From assembly GCF_003751805.1 (NCBI RefSeq), contig NZ_RKHQ01000001.1:62001-126000 (forward strand): a DNA stretch of 64,000 bases, written 5' to 3'. This DNA is from Salana multivorans. Lineage in GTDB: Bacteria; Actinomycetota; Actinomycetes; Actinomycetales; Beutenbergiaceae. Shown one piece after another: positions 34,095 to 42,807 of the stretch (its first letter is position 1; each line of letters begins with the position of its first letter). The notes below the pieces were generated by a model. That model was not told the origin of the DNA. It made no database searches and saw only the letters and a list, made by a program, of their open reading frames with translations. The position numbers and the translations under genes were made by a program.

Positions 34095-35102
34095 TCACGT
34101 CGCCGCTGCGTCCCCCGATGTCGGCCCCTCGGGCGCGGGTCGTCCGATGGTCGTCGGCCGGCCGGTCGGCGCCGCGGACCGTCTCGTCGTCGGAACGCGA
34201 CCGGTTGACCGGGGCTGCCCACTCGACGCCGCGGGGCGCTCGTCCGAGGTCGAGGATCGCTCGATCGGTCCGGCGGCCGAGCCCCCCGGCTCGGGCCCCT
34301 TCGGTACCGCGGGCCGTTCGGTCGGCGCCGGCCGCGTCCCGCCCGGTGCCGCGGCGGACCCGTTCGGGTCCGCACTCCTCCGGACGCCCGACGCGGGCTC
34401 ACCCGGCGAAGGAGGCCGCGTCGCCCGCGCGGACCGGGCCGGAGCCGCCGGCGGCGTTGGCGCCTCCCGCACCCGGCGCGCGATCCGACTGAGGGCCGAC
34501 TCCGTGACGTTGAGGTAGGAGGCCAGGTCGCGCTGGCTGACCCGCGCGGCCAGCGACGAGCGGTGCTTGAGCAGGTCCCGGTAGCGCTGCTCGGCGTCCT
34601 TGAGCCGGATCGTGCGCGCCGCGGAGTACACGGACTCGATGCCGGTCCACAGGAAGGCGGCGTGGACCTGTCCCCACTGCGGGTGGCGTGCCGCCAGACC
34701 CTCCAGCACCCGATAGTCGGCACGTAACAGGTGCGAGCGCTCGATCGCGACGAGGTCGGTGGGCGAGATGCCCCAGGCCCGTGACCGGGCGCGCGTGAAG
34801 CTGAGCGGGGCCCCGGTCGAGGAGGCCCACGACGGGCGAGCGCGCGGTGCCATGACGCCCGGCGCCTCGATGAACTCCTCGACGTAGGGCTCGACGACCT
34901 CCGGGTCGGCGTTGACGATCTTGACGAGGCCACGCACCACGATGAACACGTCGCGCTCGGTGGAGGGGATGACCTCGCGCGGGTTGAACGCGAGCAGTCG
35001 GGTCGAGGCGGCGAACGTGTCCCACTCCGGCAGCGGGCCGGAGGTGTAGCGCCGGCCGAGCTGGCGCAGCATGAGCAGCACCGAGTGATGAGCCGGCGTC
35101 AC
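34095..35102 (-). CDS. Crp/Fnr-type regulator with a long disordered tail (335 aa)
   Basis: Transcription regulator. The N-terminal part (about 20-120) fits a weak cyclic-nucleotide-binding-like barrel, with REVIPSTERDVFIVVRGLVKI; a helical dimer region follows, then a helix-turn-helix near 190-212 (SQRDLASYLNVTESALSRI) typical of Crp proteins. The conserved cAMP-phosphate loop is not evident, so the ligand is unknown. Residues from about 215 to the end are Pro/Ala/Ser/Gly/Thr/Arg-rich and without recognisable fold. GTG start 35102 diverges from rlmC with a 202-base gap. The DNA-binding call is good; the sensory part is uncertain. Confidence 0.8.
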   Translation of the reverse strand: MTPAHHSVLLMLRQLGRRYTSGPLPEWDTFAASTRLLAFNPREVIPSTERDVFIVVRGLVKIVNADPEVVEPYVEEFIEAPGVMAPRARPSWASSTGAPLSFTRARSRAWGISPTDLVAIERSHLLRADYRVLEGLAARHPQWGQVHAAFLWTGIESVYSAARTIRLKDAEQRYRDLLKHRSSLAARVSQRDLASYLNVTESALSRIARRVREAPTPPAAPARSARATRPPSPGEPASGVRRSADPNGSAAAPGGTRPAPTERPAVPKGPEPGGSAAGPIERSSTSDERPAASSGQPRSTGRVPTTRRSAAPTGRPTTIGRPAPEGPTSGDAAAT

Positions 35103-35291
35103 CGATCACTCGCCCCCCGATTGGCTGCCAATGAACCCACCCCCTCGCTCGTCGACGGCCAGGCCCCCATCCGGACCCGAACCGTCGCATTCCTTCTCGT
35201 ACCCTCTAGGGTGCCTCGCATCCGCCGAGTCCGCCACCGGAACGCAGCCGCTGTGGACAGAGGCGACGAAAGACGGCCCCGCGCCGGCCCG

Positions 35292-35297
35292 TACGCT
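35292..35297 (+). promoter_or_regulatory. -10 element for a leaderless rlmC start
   Basis: TACGCT (TANNNT) ends 7 bases before the GTG at 35305, the spacing expected when transcription starts at the start codon. No Shine-Dalgarno sequence precedes that GTG. Confidence 0.5.
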
Positions 35298-35304
35298 GAC
35301 GGGC

Positions 35305-36555
35305 GTGCGGTGCGACTACTTCGAGCGGGACGTGTGTCGCTCCTGCTCCTGGTTGCCGCTGTCCTACGACGACCAGCTCGACGACAAGCTCGCGGCCGCG
35401 CGAGCCCTCCTCCCGGAGCCGAGGGAGGGCTGGCTCGCTCCGGTCCGCAGCCCGCGCGAGCGGTTCCGCAACAAGGCCAAGGTGAGCGTCGGCGGGACGG
35501 TCGACGCGCCGCTGCTCGGCATCCCCTCACTCGCGGGCCCGGTCGGCGCCGTGACGGATCTCGCGGCCTGCCCCCTGCACGTCGAGCCGATCGAGGCGGC
35601 GCTCGGGACGCTGCGGTCGTTCGTCACGCGCGCGACGCTGGTCCCCTACGACGTCGCGACCCGGCGCGGGGAGCTCAAGCACCTGCTGGTCACGGCCAAC
35701 CCGCGCGGAGAGCTCATGGTGCGGTTCGTCCTGCGCTCGCGCGAGGCCGAGACCCGCATCCGCAAGCACCTGCCCGACCTGCTCGCGGAGCTGCCCGGTC
35801 TGCGTGTCGTCTCGCTCAACCTGCTGCCGGAGCATGCGGCGCTGACCGAGGGGGCGCAGGAGATCGTGCTCGTCGGCGACACGCTCACCATGCCGGTCGA
35901 CGACCTCGACCTCCATCTGCGCCCGCGGTCCTTCTTCCAGACGAACACGGGTGTCGCGGCGGCGCTCTACCGACGGGCGGCCGCGTGGGTCGGGGAGCTC
36001 GCGCCGCATTCCCTGTGGGACCTGTACTGCGGGGTGGGCGGCTTCGCGCTCAGTGCCGCGCGGGCCGTCCCCGGGCTCGACGTGCTCGGGGTGGAGATCT
36101 CCGACGAGGCGATCGCGAGCGCGCGACGCAGCGCCGCCGACCTCGGGCTCGACAACGCGCGGTTCGAGGTCGGCGACGCCACGACGGTCGACGGCAGCGG
36201 GACCCGCCGCGGCGAGGTCGGCCGCGGCGAGGCCGACACGACGGGTGGCGCGGCGGGCCGCACGACGAGCGGCGCACCGGCCGGCGACGCGGACTCGTCG
36301 GGTCCGGACGTCGCGCCCACCCCGGACGTCGTCGTGGTCAACCCTCCCCGACGCGGCATCGGACCCGACCTGGCGGCGTGGCTGGAGCGCGGCCGGGCCG
36401 AGGCCGTCCTGTACTCCTCCTGCAACCCGACGACGCTGGCGCGCGACCTCGCCGCCATGCCCTCGCTGCGGCTGGAGCGCGCACAGCTCCTCGACATGTT
36501 CCCGAACACCCCGCACTCGGAGGTGCTGACCCTCCTGCGGCGGCGAGAGCGGTGA
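35305..36555 (+). CDS. rlmC: 23S rRNA (uracil-C5)-methyltransferase RlmC/RumB-like (416 aa)
   Basis: SAM-dependent methyltransferase that makes m5U in 23S rRNA (U747 in E. coli numbering). The N-terminal RCDYFERDVCRSCSW matches RlmC and gives 4Fe-4S ligands Cys3, Cys11 and Cys14, with the fourth at Cys89 (AACPLH). The catalytic part has SFFQTNT, the SAM loop DLYCGVGGF, NPPRRG and SSCNPTTLAR with the nucleophile Cys373. There is no TRAM domain, which separates RlmC from RlmD. Residues about 296-340 are a Gly/Thr/Arg/Ala/Asp-rich insertion that I do not expect in the family. Start GTG 35305 puts Cys3 at the expected place. It diverges from the Crp-type gene. Confidence 0.85.
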   Translation: MRCDYFERDVCRSCSWLPLSYDDQLDDKLAAARALLPEPREGWLAPVRSPRERFRNKAKVSVGGTVDAPLLGIPSLAGPVGAVTDLAACPLHVEPIEAALGTLRSFVTRATLVPYDVATRRGELKHLLVTANPRGELMVRFVLRSREAETRIRKHLPDLLAELPGLRVVSLNLLPEHAALTEGAQEIVLVGDTLTMPVDDLDLHLRPRSFFQTNTGVAAALYRRAAAWVGELAPHSLWDLYCGVGGFALSAARAVPGLDVLGVEISDEAIASARRSAADLGLDNARFEVGDATTVDGSGTRRGEVGRGEADTTGGAAGRTTSGAPAGDADSSGPDVAPTPDVVVVNPPRRGIGPDLAAWLERGRAEAVLYSSCNPTTLARDLAAMPSLRLERAQLLDMFPNTPHSEVLTLLRRRER

Positions 36556-36635
36556 CCGATGAGTTCTTGTCGGTAGCCGGGTCTACCGTCTCGACATCGG
36601 CTCCGACCGCGGGGCCACCGGCGAAGGAGCTTCCC

Positions 36636-37058
36636 ATGACGATCGCAGTCGCGCCCTACCTTCAGTTCCGTTCGAACGCCCGCGAGGCGATGACCTACTA
36701 CCGGAGCGTGCTCGGCGGGGAGGTCGGGTTCTCCACCTTCGGCGAGTTCGGCATGACCGAGGACCCGGCAGAGGCCGACCAGGTGATGCACAGCCAGATC
36801 GTCAAGGACGGCGTCGCCGTCCTCATGGGCGCCGACACCCCGGCGTCGATGGAGCTGCCCGAGCGGTCGTCCATCGCGGTGTCCCTGTTCGGCGGGGCCG
36901 AGGACGCCGAGGAGATGCACCGCCAGTGGGCGCTCCTGAGCGACGGCGCCCAGGCGATCCTCGAGGACCTGACGAAGGCTCCCTGGGGGGACGAGTTCGG
37001 CATGCTCCTCGACCGGTACGGCACGTTCTGGATGGTCAACATCGGGTCGGCGCAGTAG
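36636..37058 (+). CDS. VOC-family protein, PhnB-like (140 aa)
   Basis: Small metal-site protein of the vicinal-oxygen-chelate (glyoxalase/PhnB) superfamily. It shows the family pattern with APYLQF, EAMTYYRSVLGGE, SIAVSLFGG and the C-terminal PWGDEFGMLLDRYGTFWMVN. Members include bleomycin-resistance-like and PhnB-like proteins, often of unknown substrate. Start ATG 36636 is preceded by GAAGGAG. It follows rlmC by 80 bases on the same strand and may be cotranscribed or have its own promoter. Confidence 0.88.
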   Translation: MTIAVAPYLQFRSNAREAMTYYRSVLGGEVGFSTFGEFGMTEDPAEADQVMHSQIVKDGVAVLMGADTPASMELPERSSIAVSLFGGAEDAEEMHRQWALLSDGAQAILEDLTKAPWGDEFGMLLDRYGTFWMVNIGSAQ

Positions 37059-37166
37059 GGCCGGGCCGCGGCGCGCGCTCCGGCGGACCTACACCTGGTC
37101 AGCACGGGGGTGGCCCGGGCCGGGCAGGCCGCTTTCGCCGGACGGGCCCGGCACGCCGGACAGCCG

Positions 37167-37754
37167 TCAGCCGACTGGACGCACCTCGGGGAGCCTCAGC
37201 GCGCGCCACTCCTCGGCCAGGATCGCGTAGTGGAACGAGTCGTGCCAGATCGGCTCGCCCTCCTCATCGTCACTGAAGCTCGCCCCCTGCCTCACGTGCG
37301 CCTCGCGGCGCATCGGCACGCGCTCGAGCAGCCGCCACGACCTCTCGTTGAGCGGGTTGCAGCGGGCCACGACGCGGTGCGCCCGGCGCTGGACGAACAG
37401 ATCGGTCAGCACCGCCTCGACGGCCTCCCCGGCGAGCCCTCGTCCCCAGCGGTCGCGACGGAACACGTATCCGATGAGCCACGTCCGAAGTCGTGGCGTC
37501 CCCTCCGGGGCCACCCAGAGGTTCCCGACCAGCTCACCGTCGGCGTCGGTCACCGCGAGGAACCGCTCGTCCGCCGCGCGCTCGAGCGCCATGCGGTCGC
37601 AGTCAGCTGCCGTCTGCTGCCCGTACGGCTCGAACCGGACGACCTCCGGGTCGCCGAGCATCGCCAGCAGCCCGGCACCGTCGTCCGGCCGGAACGCCCG
37701 CAGGACAAGTCGATCCGTGCGAATCCGGTGATCGGGACGGGTCTGGCGCGTCAT
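37167..37754 (-). CDS. GNAT acetyltransferase, RimJ/RimL type (195 aa)
   Basis: N-acetyltransferase of the GNAT fold using acetyl-CoA. It shows TDRLVLRAFRPDD at the N-terminus, GYVFRRDRWGRGLAGEAV (the acetyl-CoA pyrophosphate loop, GxGxA-like) and CNPLNERSWRLLERV, all characteristic of RimJ/RimL-like enzymes that acetylate protein N-termini or small amines. Substrate cannot be told. ATG 37754 has a GATAGT hexamer 7 bases upstream, suggesting a leaderless start. It converges on the VOC gene. Confidence 0.88.
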   Translation of the reverse strand: MTRQTRPDHRIRTDRLVLRAFRPDDGAGLLAMLGDPEVVRFEPYGQQTAADCDRMALERAADERFLAVTDADGELVGNLWVAPEGTPRLRTWLIGYVFRRDRWGRGLAGEAVEAVLTDLFVQRRAHRVVARCNPLNERSWRLLERVPMRREAHVRQGASFSDDEEGEPIWHDSFHYAILAEEWRALRLPEVRPVG

Positions 37755-37977
37755 AGCCTGGACTATCGCACATCGCCGACCGGCATCCGGAGCCGATCTC
37801 GGTCGACGCACCGCCGACCGTTGGGCGGGTCGCGCCGCACGCGGTCCGCGCACCCGGACCGTCGGTCGACCGTGACGAGTAGAGTCGAGTGACGTACCGG
37901 CCCTCTGGACGAGGCTCGCGTCGGTCGCCCGACGACTCGCGCCTCTCCGGAGACGGGCCCATGACGAGAGGCCAACG

Positions 37978-38391
37978 ATGTCGGAGACACGTCCGCACAG
38001 CCGCGTCACGGCGGTACGCCGCCACACGGCAGGAGTCCTGTCAGCACTCGTCCTGATCAGCGGCGCGACCGCCGCCGGCTGCGCCCGAAGCACCGACGGC
38101 GGGGACCAGCAGCTCCCGGCACCCGTGATGGTCTCGCTCGACGACCTCGCCGGCAGCACGGTGACGATCGCCACCACCAGGCCGCTGGTGATCGAGGACA
38201 CCGGCGACGAGGCGTGGTCGGGCCGCACCGACGACGACTCGATCGCCGTCTTCTCCCACCCCCAGCAGGACGGCGCGGTCTTCAACGCGGGCTTCGAGGG
38301 CCGCTCCGAGGGGACGACGGCCGCCGAGGTCACCAGCCCGGACGGCGAAGTGACCACCTTCACCATCGTCGTGGAGGGCGCGGCGTCCTAG
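37978..38391 (+). CDS. Small secreted lipoprotein of unknown function (137 aa)
   Basis: Unrecognised. A basic N-terminus, a hydrophobic stretch (about 18-32) and a lipobox-like TAAGC place a lipid-modified Cys at 35. The mature part (about 40-137) looks like a small beta-rich domain (DDLAGSTVTIATTRPLVIE, TTFTIVVEGAA). ATG 37978 has GAGAGG upstream. A strong hairpin follows its stop. Its only neighbour on the strand is the helicase gene beyond that hairpin, so it is probably a single-gene unit. Confidence 0.7.
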   Translation: MSETRPHSRVTAVRRHTAGVLSALVLISGATAAGCARSTDGGDQQLPAPVMVSLDDLAGSTVTIATTRPLVIEDTGDEAWSGRTDDDSIAVFSHPQQDGAVFNAGFEGRSEGTTAAEVTSPDGEVTTFTIVVEGAAS

Positions 38392-38402
38392 GTGACCGCC
38401 CT

Positions 38403-38430
38403 GCGACGGTGCCGTGCCCGGCACCGTCGC
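38403..38430 (+). terminator. Hairpin terminator after the small lipoprotein gene
   Basis: GCGACGGTGCC and GGCACCGTCGC form perfect 11-bp arms around a 6-base loop, 11 bases after the TAG stop at 38391. There is no T-run, but the stem is strong and is placed as expected for a terminator. Confidence 0.6.
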
Positions 38431-38481
38431 TCCGCCCGGCGCGCGCCGGCATCGAGCCCCTCCCGCTCCATCGACGTGAAC

Positions 38482-38487
38482 TACGGT
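38482..38487 (+). promoter_or_regulatory. -10 element for a leaderless helicase start
   Basis: TACGGT (TANNNT) lies exactly 6 bases before the GTG at 38494, which supports that start and a leaderless transcript. Confidence 0.5.
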
Positions 38488-38493
38488 CGAGGG

Positions 38494-41130
38494 GTGACCG
38501 TGCTCAGCCCCGCCCACCCGCTCGCTCTCGCCGCGGGTACCTCACCGGACGAGGCGTTCGAGGCCTTCGAGGGGTACGCCAGCGAGCGCGGCCTCACGCT
38601 CTACGACCACCAGACCGAGGCCGCCCTCGCCATCGTCGGCGGCGAGCACGTCGTCCTCGCGACGCCGACCGGCAGCGGGAAGTCGCTCGTCGCGGTCGCG
38701 GCGCACGCGGCGGCGCTGGCGCGCGGGGCGCGCACCTTCTACACGGCACCGGTCAAGGCGCTGGTCAGCGAGAAGTTCTTCGACCTCGCCGCCGTGTTCG
38801 GGGCGGCCAACGTCGGGATGATCACGGGCGACGTCGCGATCAACCCGACCGCCCCGATCATCTGCTGCACCGCCGAGATCCTCGCCGCCCAGACGCTGCG
38901 CGGCCAGCTCGCGTCCGGCGCCGCGCCGTCGGGCCACGACGCCGGCGACGGCGAGAACGACGCCGACGTGGTCGTCGTCGCCGACGAGTTCCACTTCTAC
39001 GCCGACCCGCAGCGCGGCGCGGCCTGGCAGATCCCCCTGCTCGACCTGCCGGGCGCCCAGTTCGTCCTCATGTCCGCGACGCTCGGCGACATGACGGGCA
39101 TCGTCGCCGACCTGGAGCGCCGGACCGGCCGCACCGCCCAGGTCATCACGCACACCGAGCGGCCCGTCCCGCTCAGCTTCACCTACTCCCTCGAGCCGCT
39201 GACCGAGCTGGTCGAGGAGCTGCTCACGACCCACCGCGCCCCCGTCTACCTCGTCCACTTCACCCAGGCGGCCGCCCTGGAGCGCGCGCAGGCGCTCACC
39301 TCGATCCCGGTCACGACCCGGGAGCAGCGCGCCGCCATCGCCGCGGCGCTGGCGGGCGAGCGCTTCGCCGGCGGCTTCGGCAGCACGCTGTCCCGCCTCC
39401 TCCGGCTCGGCATCGGCGTCCACCACGCCGGGATGCTCCCCCGCTACCGCCGGCTCGTCGAGCGACTGGTCCAGGCCGGCCACCTGCGCGTCGTCTGTGG
39501 CACCGACACGCTCGGCGTCGGTGTCAACATGCCGATCCGCACGGTCGTGCTCACCTCGCTCGTCAAGTTCGACGGCGAGCGCCAGCGCCACCTCACGGCG
39601 CGTGAGTTCCACCAGATCGCCGGCCGCGCGGGCCGGGCCGGCTTCGACACCGTCGGCGACGTCGTGGTCCAGGCGCCCGAGCACGTCATCGAGAACGCCA
39701 AGGCGCTCGCCAAGGCCGGCGACGACGAGCGCAAGCGCCGCAAGATCGTCCGGAAGAAGGCGCCCGAGGGCCAGGTGAACTGGACCGACAAGACCTTCGA
39801 GCGGCTGCGCGACGCCGACCCGGAGCAGCTCACCTCCCGGTTCACCGTCACGCACGCCATGGTCCTCGCGGCGCTCGAACGCCCCGGCGACCCGGTGACC
39901 CGCCTGTACCGGCTGCTCACCTCGACCCACGACTCCCTCGGGCCGCACCCGAACCCGGCCAACCCGCACCTGCGCCGCGCCGTCGCGATCTACCGCTCCC
40001 TGCGTCAGGCCGGTCTCGTCGAGCACGTCCAGCGCTCACGCACGGCGCCCGGCGAGCCGACCGTCCGCCTCGTCGCCGAGATGCCGGACGACTTCGCGCT
40101 CAACTCCCCGCTCGCCCCCTTCGCCCTCGCGGCGTTCGAGCTGCTCGACCCCGAGGCCGACCCGTTCACCCGCGCGCTCGACGTGCTCTCCGTCGTCGAG
40201 GCCGTCACACCCGGCCCGCGTCCCGTCCTCATGGCACAGCAGCACGCCGCCCGCGGCGAGGCGATCGGGGCGATGAAGGCCGACGGCCTCGAGTACGAGG
40301 AGCGGATGGAGCTGCTCGACGACGTGACCTACCCGCAGCCGCTCGCCGAGCTGCTGGGCGCGGGCTGGACGGCCTACGCCAGGGCGAACCCGTGGGCCGC
40401 CGAGCACGAGCTCCAGCCGAAGTCGATCGTGCGCGAGATGGTCGAGACCGGCATGACCTTCTCCGAGCTGGTCTCGCGCTACTCGGTGCAGCGCAGCGAG
40501 GGTCTGGTCCTGCGCTACCTGACGGACGTCTACCGCGCACTGCGCCAGATCCTCCCCGACGCGCTGCGCACACCCGAGGCCGAGGACGTGCTCACGTGGC
40601 TCGGCGAGGTCGTGCGGCAGGTCGACTCCTCGCTCCTCGACGAGTGGGAGGCGCTCGCCGGAGCCGCCTCCGACGCGGCGGACGGCCTCACGGACGAGGA
40701 GGTCGAGCGCGCCGAGCGCCGCTTCGGCGACGCCGAGACCCCGCCCCCGTTCTCCGTCAACACGCGCGCCGTGCGCGTGGCCGCCCGCGGCGCGGCGTTC
40801 CGCCGGGTCGAGCTGCTCGCTCGCGAGGACTACGGCGCGCTCGGCGAGCTCGATGCGACCGCCGGCTGGGACGCGCAGCGCTGGCGGGACGAGCTCGCCC
40901 CGTACTGGGAGGAGTACGACGACATCGGCGTCTCCGGCGCCGCGCGGGCACCGTCGCTCACGATCCTCGACGAGACGGGGCGGACCTGGCGGCTCGCGCA
41001 GATCCTCGACGACCCCGAGGGCGACCGGGACTGGCGGCTGGTCCTCGAGGTCGACCTCGACGCCTCCGACGCCGCCGGGGAGCTCGTCGTGCGTCCGGTG
41101 CGCCTGGGGCCGGCGAGCCCGACAGCGTAG
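38494..41130 (+). CDS. DUF3516-type DEAD/DEAH helicase, Ski2-like (878 aa)
   Basis: Superfamily 2 helicase of the actinobacterial DUF3516 group. RecA domain 1 has Walker A TPTGSGKS (57-64), TAPVKALV and the DEAH-box variant ADEFHFY (Asp164-His167), then SATLGDM. RecA domain 2 has VVCGTDTLGVGVNMP and QIAGRAGRAGFD (motif VI). The C-terminal half (about 420-870) is the DUF3516 region, helical with a final beta-rich part. Nucleic acid target and role are unknown; the motif pattern suggests RNA or DNA unwinding related to Ski2/Mtr4 helicases. Start GTG 38494 is supported by a -10 element; an in-frame upstream GTG at 38476 is the alternative. Confidence 0.9.
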   Translation: MTVLSPAHPLALAAGTSPDEAFEAFEGYASERGLTLYDHQTEAALAIVGGEHVVLATPTGSGKSLVAVAAHAAALARGARTFYTAPVKALVSEKFFDLAAVFGAANVGMITGDVAINPTAPIICCTAEILAAQTLRGQLASGAAPSGHDAGDGENDADVVVVADEFHFYADPQRGAAWQIPLLDLPGAQFVLMSATLGDMTGIVADLERRTGRTAQVITHTERPVPLSFTYSLEPLTELVEELLTTHRAPVYLVHFTQAAALERAQALTSIPVTTREQRAAIAAALAGERFAGGFGSTLSRLLRLGIGVHHAGMLPRYRRLVERLVQAGHLRVVCGTDTLGVGVNMPIRTVVLTSLVKFDGERQRHLTAREFHQIAGRAGRAGFDTVGDVVVQAPEHVIENAKALAKAGDDERKRRKIVRKKAPEGQVNWTDKTFERLRDADPEQLTSRFTVTHAMVLAALERPGDPVTRLYRLLTSTHDSLGPHPNPANPHLRRAVAIYRSLRQAGLVEHVQRSRTAPGEPTVRLVAEMPDDFALNSPLAPFALAAFELLDPEADPFTRALDVLSVVEAVTPGPRPVLMAQQHAARGEAIGAMKADGLEYEERMELLDDVTYPQPLAELLGAGWTAYARANPWAAEHELQPKSIVREMVETGMTFSELVSRYSVQRSEGLVLRYLTDVYRALRQILPDALRTPEAEDVLTWLGEVVRQVDSSLLDEWEALAGAASDAADGLTDEEVERAERRFGDAETPPPFSVNTRAVRVAARGAAFRRVELLAREDYGALGELDATAGWDAQRWRDELAPYWEEYDDIGVSGAARAPSLTILDETGRTWRLAQILDDPEGDRDWRLVLEVDLDASDAAGELVVRPVRLGPASPTA

Positions 41131-41133
41131 TCT
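41128..41133 (+). promoter_or_regulatory. -10 element for a leaderless DUF2510 gene
   Basis: TAGTCT (TANNNT) lies 7 bases before the GTG at 41141. It overlaps the stop codon of the helicase gene and fits a leaderless start. Confidence 0.45.
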
Positions 41134-41140
41134 TTCCCCC

Positions 41141-42193
41141 GTGCTGACGAAGGAACCGGGCTGGCACCCCGACCCCGACGGGGGTCGGCAGGTGCGCTTC
41201 TGGGACGGTGAGGAGTGGACGGACTACGTCCAGCCGCTCACCCCGGTCGCCGTGCTCTCCCACGGGCCGGAGACCGCCCAGGCGGACTACCCCTACCTCG
41301 CCGACGCGAACATCGGGCCGGCGCGCGAGCCGCGGCTCGTCGAGACGTGGACGCCGGAGGTCGTGACGCCGATCGGCGGCGGTCCCGGTCGCCCGCGCCG
41401 GCAGGGCTCGGCGCTGCGCTGGTGGATCGTCGCGGGCGCCGTCGCGCTCGTGCTCGTCGTCGTGGGCGTCGTGACGGCGCTGCGACCGGACACGACGTCC
41501 CCGCTGGTCGACCCGTCGCCGTCGTCGACCGTGACGGCGTCCTCCGCCGTCGAGGTCGGCCAGGCCGTGACGGTCGACGTCCCGGCGCAGGGCACCGGTG
41601 TCGTGCCCATCCACGTGAGCGAGCCGGGGTCCTACCTCATCGAGGCCGTCGGCGAGCAGGGCGACATCGCCGGTCGCCTGCTCCAGGGCGACCAGGAGCT
41701 GTGGCGCGGCGACGACCGCGGCAACGTCCTCGCCGACGTCATCGGTGGCGAGTGGTCCGACCCCGCGGTGTTCGTCGAGCTCGAGACCGGCGACTACGCC
41801 TTCGAGGTGACCGAGCACGACGCGCTGGCCACCTCGGCGCAGGTGCTCCTCTACCCCGTCGAGACCGTCGACATCTCGCCCGACGCCCCCGTGACGGTCA
41901 CCATCCCTGAGGACCAGTACGTCGTGCTGCGTCTCACGCTCGACGCGGAGACCGACCTCGTGGTGGACGTGCGCGGCGACGGCGACTGGGACGACCCGCA
42001 GATCGCGTTCTTCCCCCGCGGCGTGCCGACGCTGTCCGGCGACCGCGGCGCGCAGAAGGCGTCCGACCTCGGCGGAAGCGAGTGGGACCCCTACGTCGAC
42101 GCGACCTTCCCGGCCGGCTCGTCGTTCCTGCTGCTCACCGAGTACTCCTGGCTCGAGGCCGACGTCACCATCACGGTGAGCCCCGCCCCCTGA
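41141..42193 (+). CDS. DUF2510 membrane protein with extracellular domain (350 aa)
   Basis: N-terminal DUF2510 domain (about 5-30), seen as GWHPDPDGGRQVRFWDGEEW, a short Trp-rich module frequent at the cytoplasmic end of actinobacterial membrane proteins. A basic stretch precedes one membrane helix (about 92-116), then Pro/Ser/Thr linker and an outward domain of about 220 residues with beta-sandwich-like repeats (SEPGSYLIEAVGEQGDIAG, LRLTLDAETDLVVDVRGDG), possibly lectin-like or pre-peptidase-like. Function unknown. It ends 10 bases from the converging HhH-GPD gene. Confidence 0.85.
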   Translation: MLTKEPGWHPDPDGGRQVRFWDGEEWTDYVQPLTPVAVLSHGPETAQADYPYLADANIGPAREPRLVETWTPEVVTPIGGGPGRPRRQGSALRWWIVAGAVALVLVVVGVVTALRPDTTSPLVDPSPSSTVTASSAVEVGQAVTVDVPAQGTGVVPIHVSEPGSYLIEAVGEQGDIAGRLLQGDQELWRGDDRGNVLADVIGGEWSDPAVFVELETGDYAFEVTEHDALATSAQVLLYPVETVDISPDAPVTVTIPEDQYVVLRLTLDAETDLVVDVRGDGDWDDPQIAFFPRGVPTLSGDRGAQKASDLGGSEWDPYVDATFPAGSSFLLLTEYSWLEADVTITVSPAP

Positions 42194-42203
42194 CGACCCG
42201 GGC

Positions 42204-42794
42204 TCAGCCCTTGGCCGCGCGCGCCGTGGCCTTGGCCGCCTGCTTCGTCTCGCGCACGCGGTGCAGGCTCTCGGCGTCGCGCACGTCGGCGATGGAGCGG
42301 AAACCGTCCAGCCCGTAGTCGCCCGCCGCCTCGCGCCATCCGGTCGCGTCGACGCCCCGCTGCTTGCCAAGGAGAGCGAGCATGATGCGGGCCTTCTGGT
42401 CGCCGAAGCCCGGCAGGGCGCGGAGCCGCGCGAGCAGCTCGGCACCCGTGACCGTCGTGCCGTCCGTCCCGCGCCACAGTCCCGACGTCTCGCCGCCGTA
42501 CTGCTCGACGACGGCGCGCGCGAGGTCCTGGATCCGGCCCGCCATCGAGCCCGGGTAGCGGTGGACGGCCGGCGGCGTGCGGCACAGCTCGACGAACTCC
42601 TCCGCCGGGACCGTGGCGATCGCCGCCGGCGAGAACGCGCCGAGGCGCTGCTCGATCTTCCACGGGCCGGCGAACGCCGTCTCCATCGGGACCTGCTGGT
42701 CGAGCAGCATGCCGACGAGCAGCGCGAAGTCGTCGCGCGTCAGCAGCTCGTCCGCCTCGTCGTTGCCCGAGAGCCACAGGTGGTCGGTGGTCAT
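42204..42794 (-). CDS. HhH-GPD base-excision DNA repair family protein (196 aa)
   Basis: Helix-hairpin-helix protein of the HhH-GPD superfamily, which includes DNA glycosylases. The hairpin region reads LPGFGDQKARIMLALLGKQ with the glycine-rich HhH loop PGFG; QVPMETAFAGPWKIEQRL is typical of this compact actinobacterial group. It lacks the Cys cluster of EndoIII. A catalytic Asp typical of classical glycosylases is not obvious, so activity is uncertain. The C-terminal 20 residues are Ala/Lys-rich. ATG 42794 has GGAGGAGAC upstream. It follows the lipoate ligase gene by 13 bases and is probably cotranscribed. Confidence 0.85.
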   Translation of the reverse strand: MTTDHLWLSGNDEADELLTRDDFALLVGMLLDQQVPMETAFAGPWKIEQRLGAFSPAAIATVPAEEFVELCRTPPAVHRYPGSMAGRIQDLARAVVEQYGGETSGLWRGTDGTTVTGAELLARLRALPGFGDQKARIMLALLGKQRGVDATGWREAAGDYGLDGFRSIADVRDAESLHRVRETKQAAKATARAAKG

Positions 42795-42807
42795 GTCTCC
42801 TCCTTCG

